From the NCBI GenBank assembly GCA_913775005.1, contig CAJYKY010000055.1, forward strand, positions 1 through 6,294: 6,294 nucleotides of DNA, read 5' to 3'. Source of the DNA: an uncultured Achromobacter sp. Lineage in GTDB: Bacteria > Pseudomonadota > Gammaproteobacteria > Burkholderiales > Burkholderiaceae_B. Position numbers and translations under genes: made by a program. The notes under the pieces were generated by a model. The model did no database searches and had not been told where the DNA came from. It was given only the letters and a program-made list of their open reading frames with translations. Positions 5,600-6,294 of the stretch are shown one piece after another; the stretch's first letter is position 1; every line of letters begins with the position of its first letter.

Positions 5600-6292
5600 T
5601 TACCAGCCCCAGCACGTACCCGCTGCCGGTTTGCCGCAGGCGCGGTAGTTGACGGCAAACCACAGCTTGCCGGCGTTGCGCGGCGTGCCGTCGTTCTTGC
5701 GGTCAACGCGCGGCAATTCCTCTAGCGTATCGCGCTGGTCCTTGACCGAGATGCTGCCCGCCACGTTTGCCGTCAATGGGATGCCGCCCAGGCTGGCGGC
5801 GGTACGGTCATCGAACACGGGGTCGGTGGGCGCCAAGGCGCCCATCTTCAGCGCCGCGTCGCGCACGGCCGATGCGTAGCTGTCATTGACACCGCCCGGC
5901 ACCAGCGAGGCGTTGAACGTGCTGACCCCCAAGATCTGCGCCGGCGTGGCGGGCGCCACCATCTTGTATTGATCCAGCGTGGCCAGTTGGCCGCCGGCAG
6001 CCTGGCGGCGCAGCCAGTCGCCCCACAGGAACTCAGCAAACTCGGGCAGGCTGCCGTTTTTGTAGGCGACGTCGCGCGTGAAATAAACCAGCGAGCGGTA
6101 GCGGTCTTCCTGCATGCCGCCCGCTTCCTCGGCGCGCGCCAGACCCAGCCGGGTGGGCAATTGGTCCACGGTGATGGCCTGGTTCTGGCCGTCGCGCAGC
6201 CAGGCGCGGCGCTCGTCGACCATGCGCTGCCAGAAGGCGGCGGCCGTGGTGAGGTCGCTGTAGTTGGCGTCCACCTTGACCCAGACGGGCAG
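5600..6292 (-). CDS. ParB/Srx-family (ParBc_2-like) protein, C-terminal part; N-terminus beyond window
   Basis: The frame is open to the window edge: 230 residues are visible, and the GTG at 6274 is just an internal Val codon in a conserved strand (VWVKVDANYSDL). The segment with AFWQRM, a later LP, then DRYRSLVYFTRD, AYK and FAEFLWGDWLR matches the C-terminal half of the putative ParB-like nuclease family (Pfam ParBc_2, from memory). Those proteins carry a Pro-Thr-Gln motif and a His-rich catalytic segment in their N-terminal half, which is not visible here. After FLWGDWLRRQ about 120 residues of Gly/Ala-rich sequence follow. They end with two Cys in CGKPAAGTC and a tryptophan-rich tail (WGW), a pair that could form a disulfide if the protein is exported. 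Function is unproven; nuclease activity is only a family label. Stop is TAA at 5602-5600. Confidence 0.6.
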   Translation of the reverse strand: MPVWVKVDANYSDLTTAAAFWQRMVDERRAWLRDGQNQAITVDQLPTRLGLARAEEAGGMQEDRYRSLVYFTRDVAYKNGSLPEFAEFLWGDWLRRQAAGGQLATLDQYKMVAPATPAQILGVSTFNASLVPGGVNDSYASAVRDAALKMGALAPTDPVFDDRTAASLGGIPLTANVAGSISVKDQRDTLEELPRVDRKNDGTPRNAGKLWFAVNYRACGKPAAGTCWGW

Positions 6293-6294
6293 CT

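Overview
The window looks like chromosomal DNA of a GC-rich betaproteobacterium, most likely an Alcaligenaceae member such as Achromobacter or Bordetella. That placement is inferred from GC-rich codon use and protein style; there is no rRNA or other marker to prove it. Five genes are supported, two of them cut by the window edges. No RNA gene, insertion sequence, CRISPR array or phage gene was seen.

Left part (1-4946): a cyclic-di-GMP/phosphorelay signalling module. On the minus strand, a 944-residue membrane hybrid sensor histidine kinase (1035-3869) is followed after two bases by a REC-EAL protein (1-1032, C-terminus missing) of the RocR/PvrR type. Its EAL catalytic residues are intact as far as they are visible, but its receiver has Glu56 where the phosphoacceptor Asp should be. 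Transcribed divergently is a 269-residue protein (4137-4946) that looks like an EAL fold stripped of its catalytic residues. The divergent promoter region carries a long inverted repeat (3893-3958). Each arm holds an RcsB-like box; one is a perfect TAAGAA-TC-TTCTTA dyad.

The simplest reading is that the kinase senses a periplasmic signal. It would pass phosphate through an unlinked Hpt to a LuxR/RcsB-type regulator not seen here, which could control this divergent promoter. The REC-EAL protein degrades c-di-GMP and/or titrates the phosphorelay in a phosphorylation-independent way. The degenerate EAL protein would be a protein-binding regulator. This resembles the RocS-RocA-RocR and RcsC/RcsB/PvrR systems of Pseudomonas, with altered parts.

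Right part (5022-6294): two minus-strand genes converge on the module. One is the C-terminal part of a ParB/Srx-like (ParBc_2-type) protein with an unusual C-terminal extension (5600 to the window end). After 140 bases comes a 145-residue protein recognisable as GvpU, a gas-vesicle accessory protein, although no other gas-vesicle gene is in view. The convergent gap 4947-5021 carries a GC-rich hairpin.
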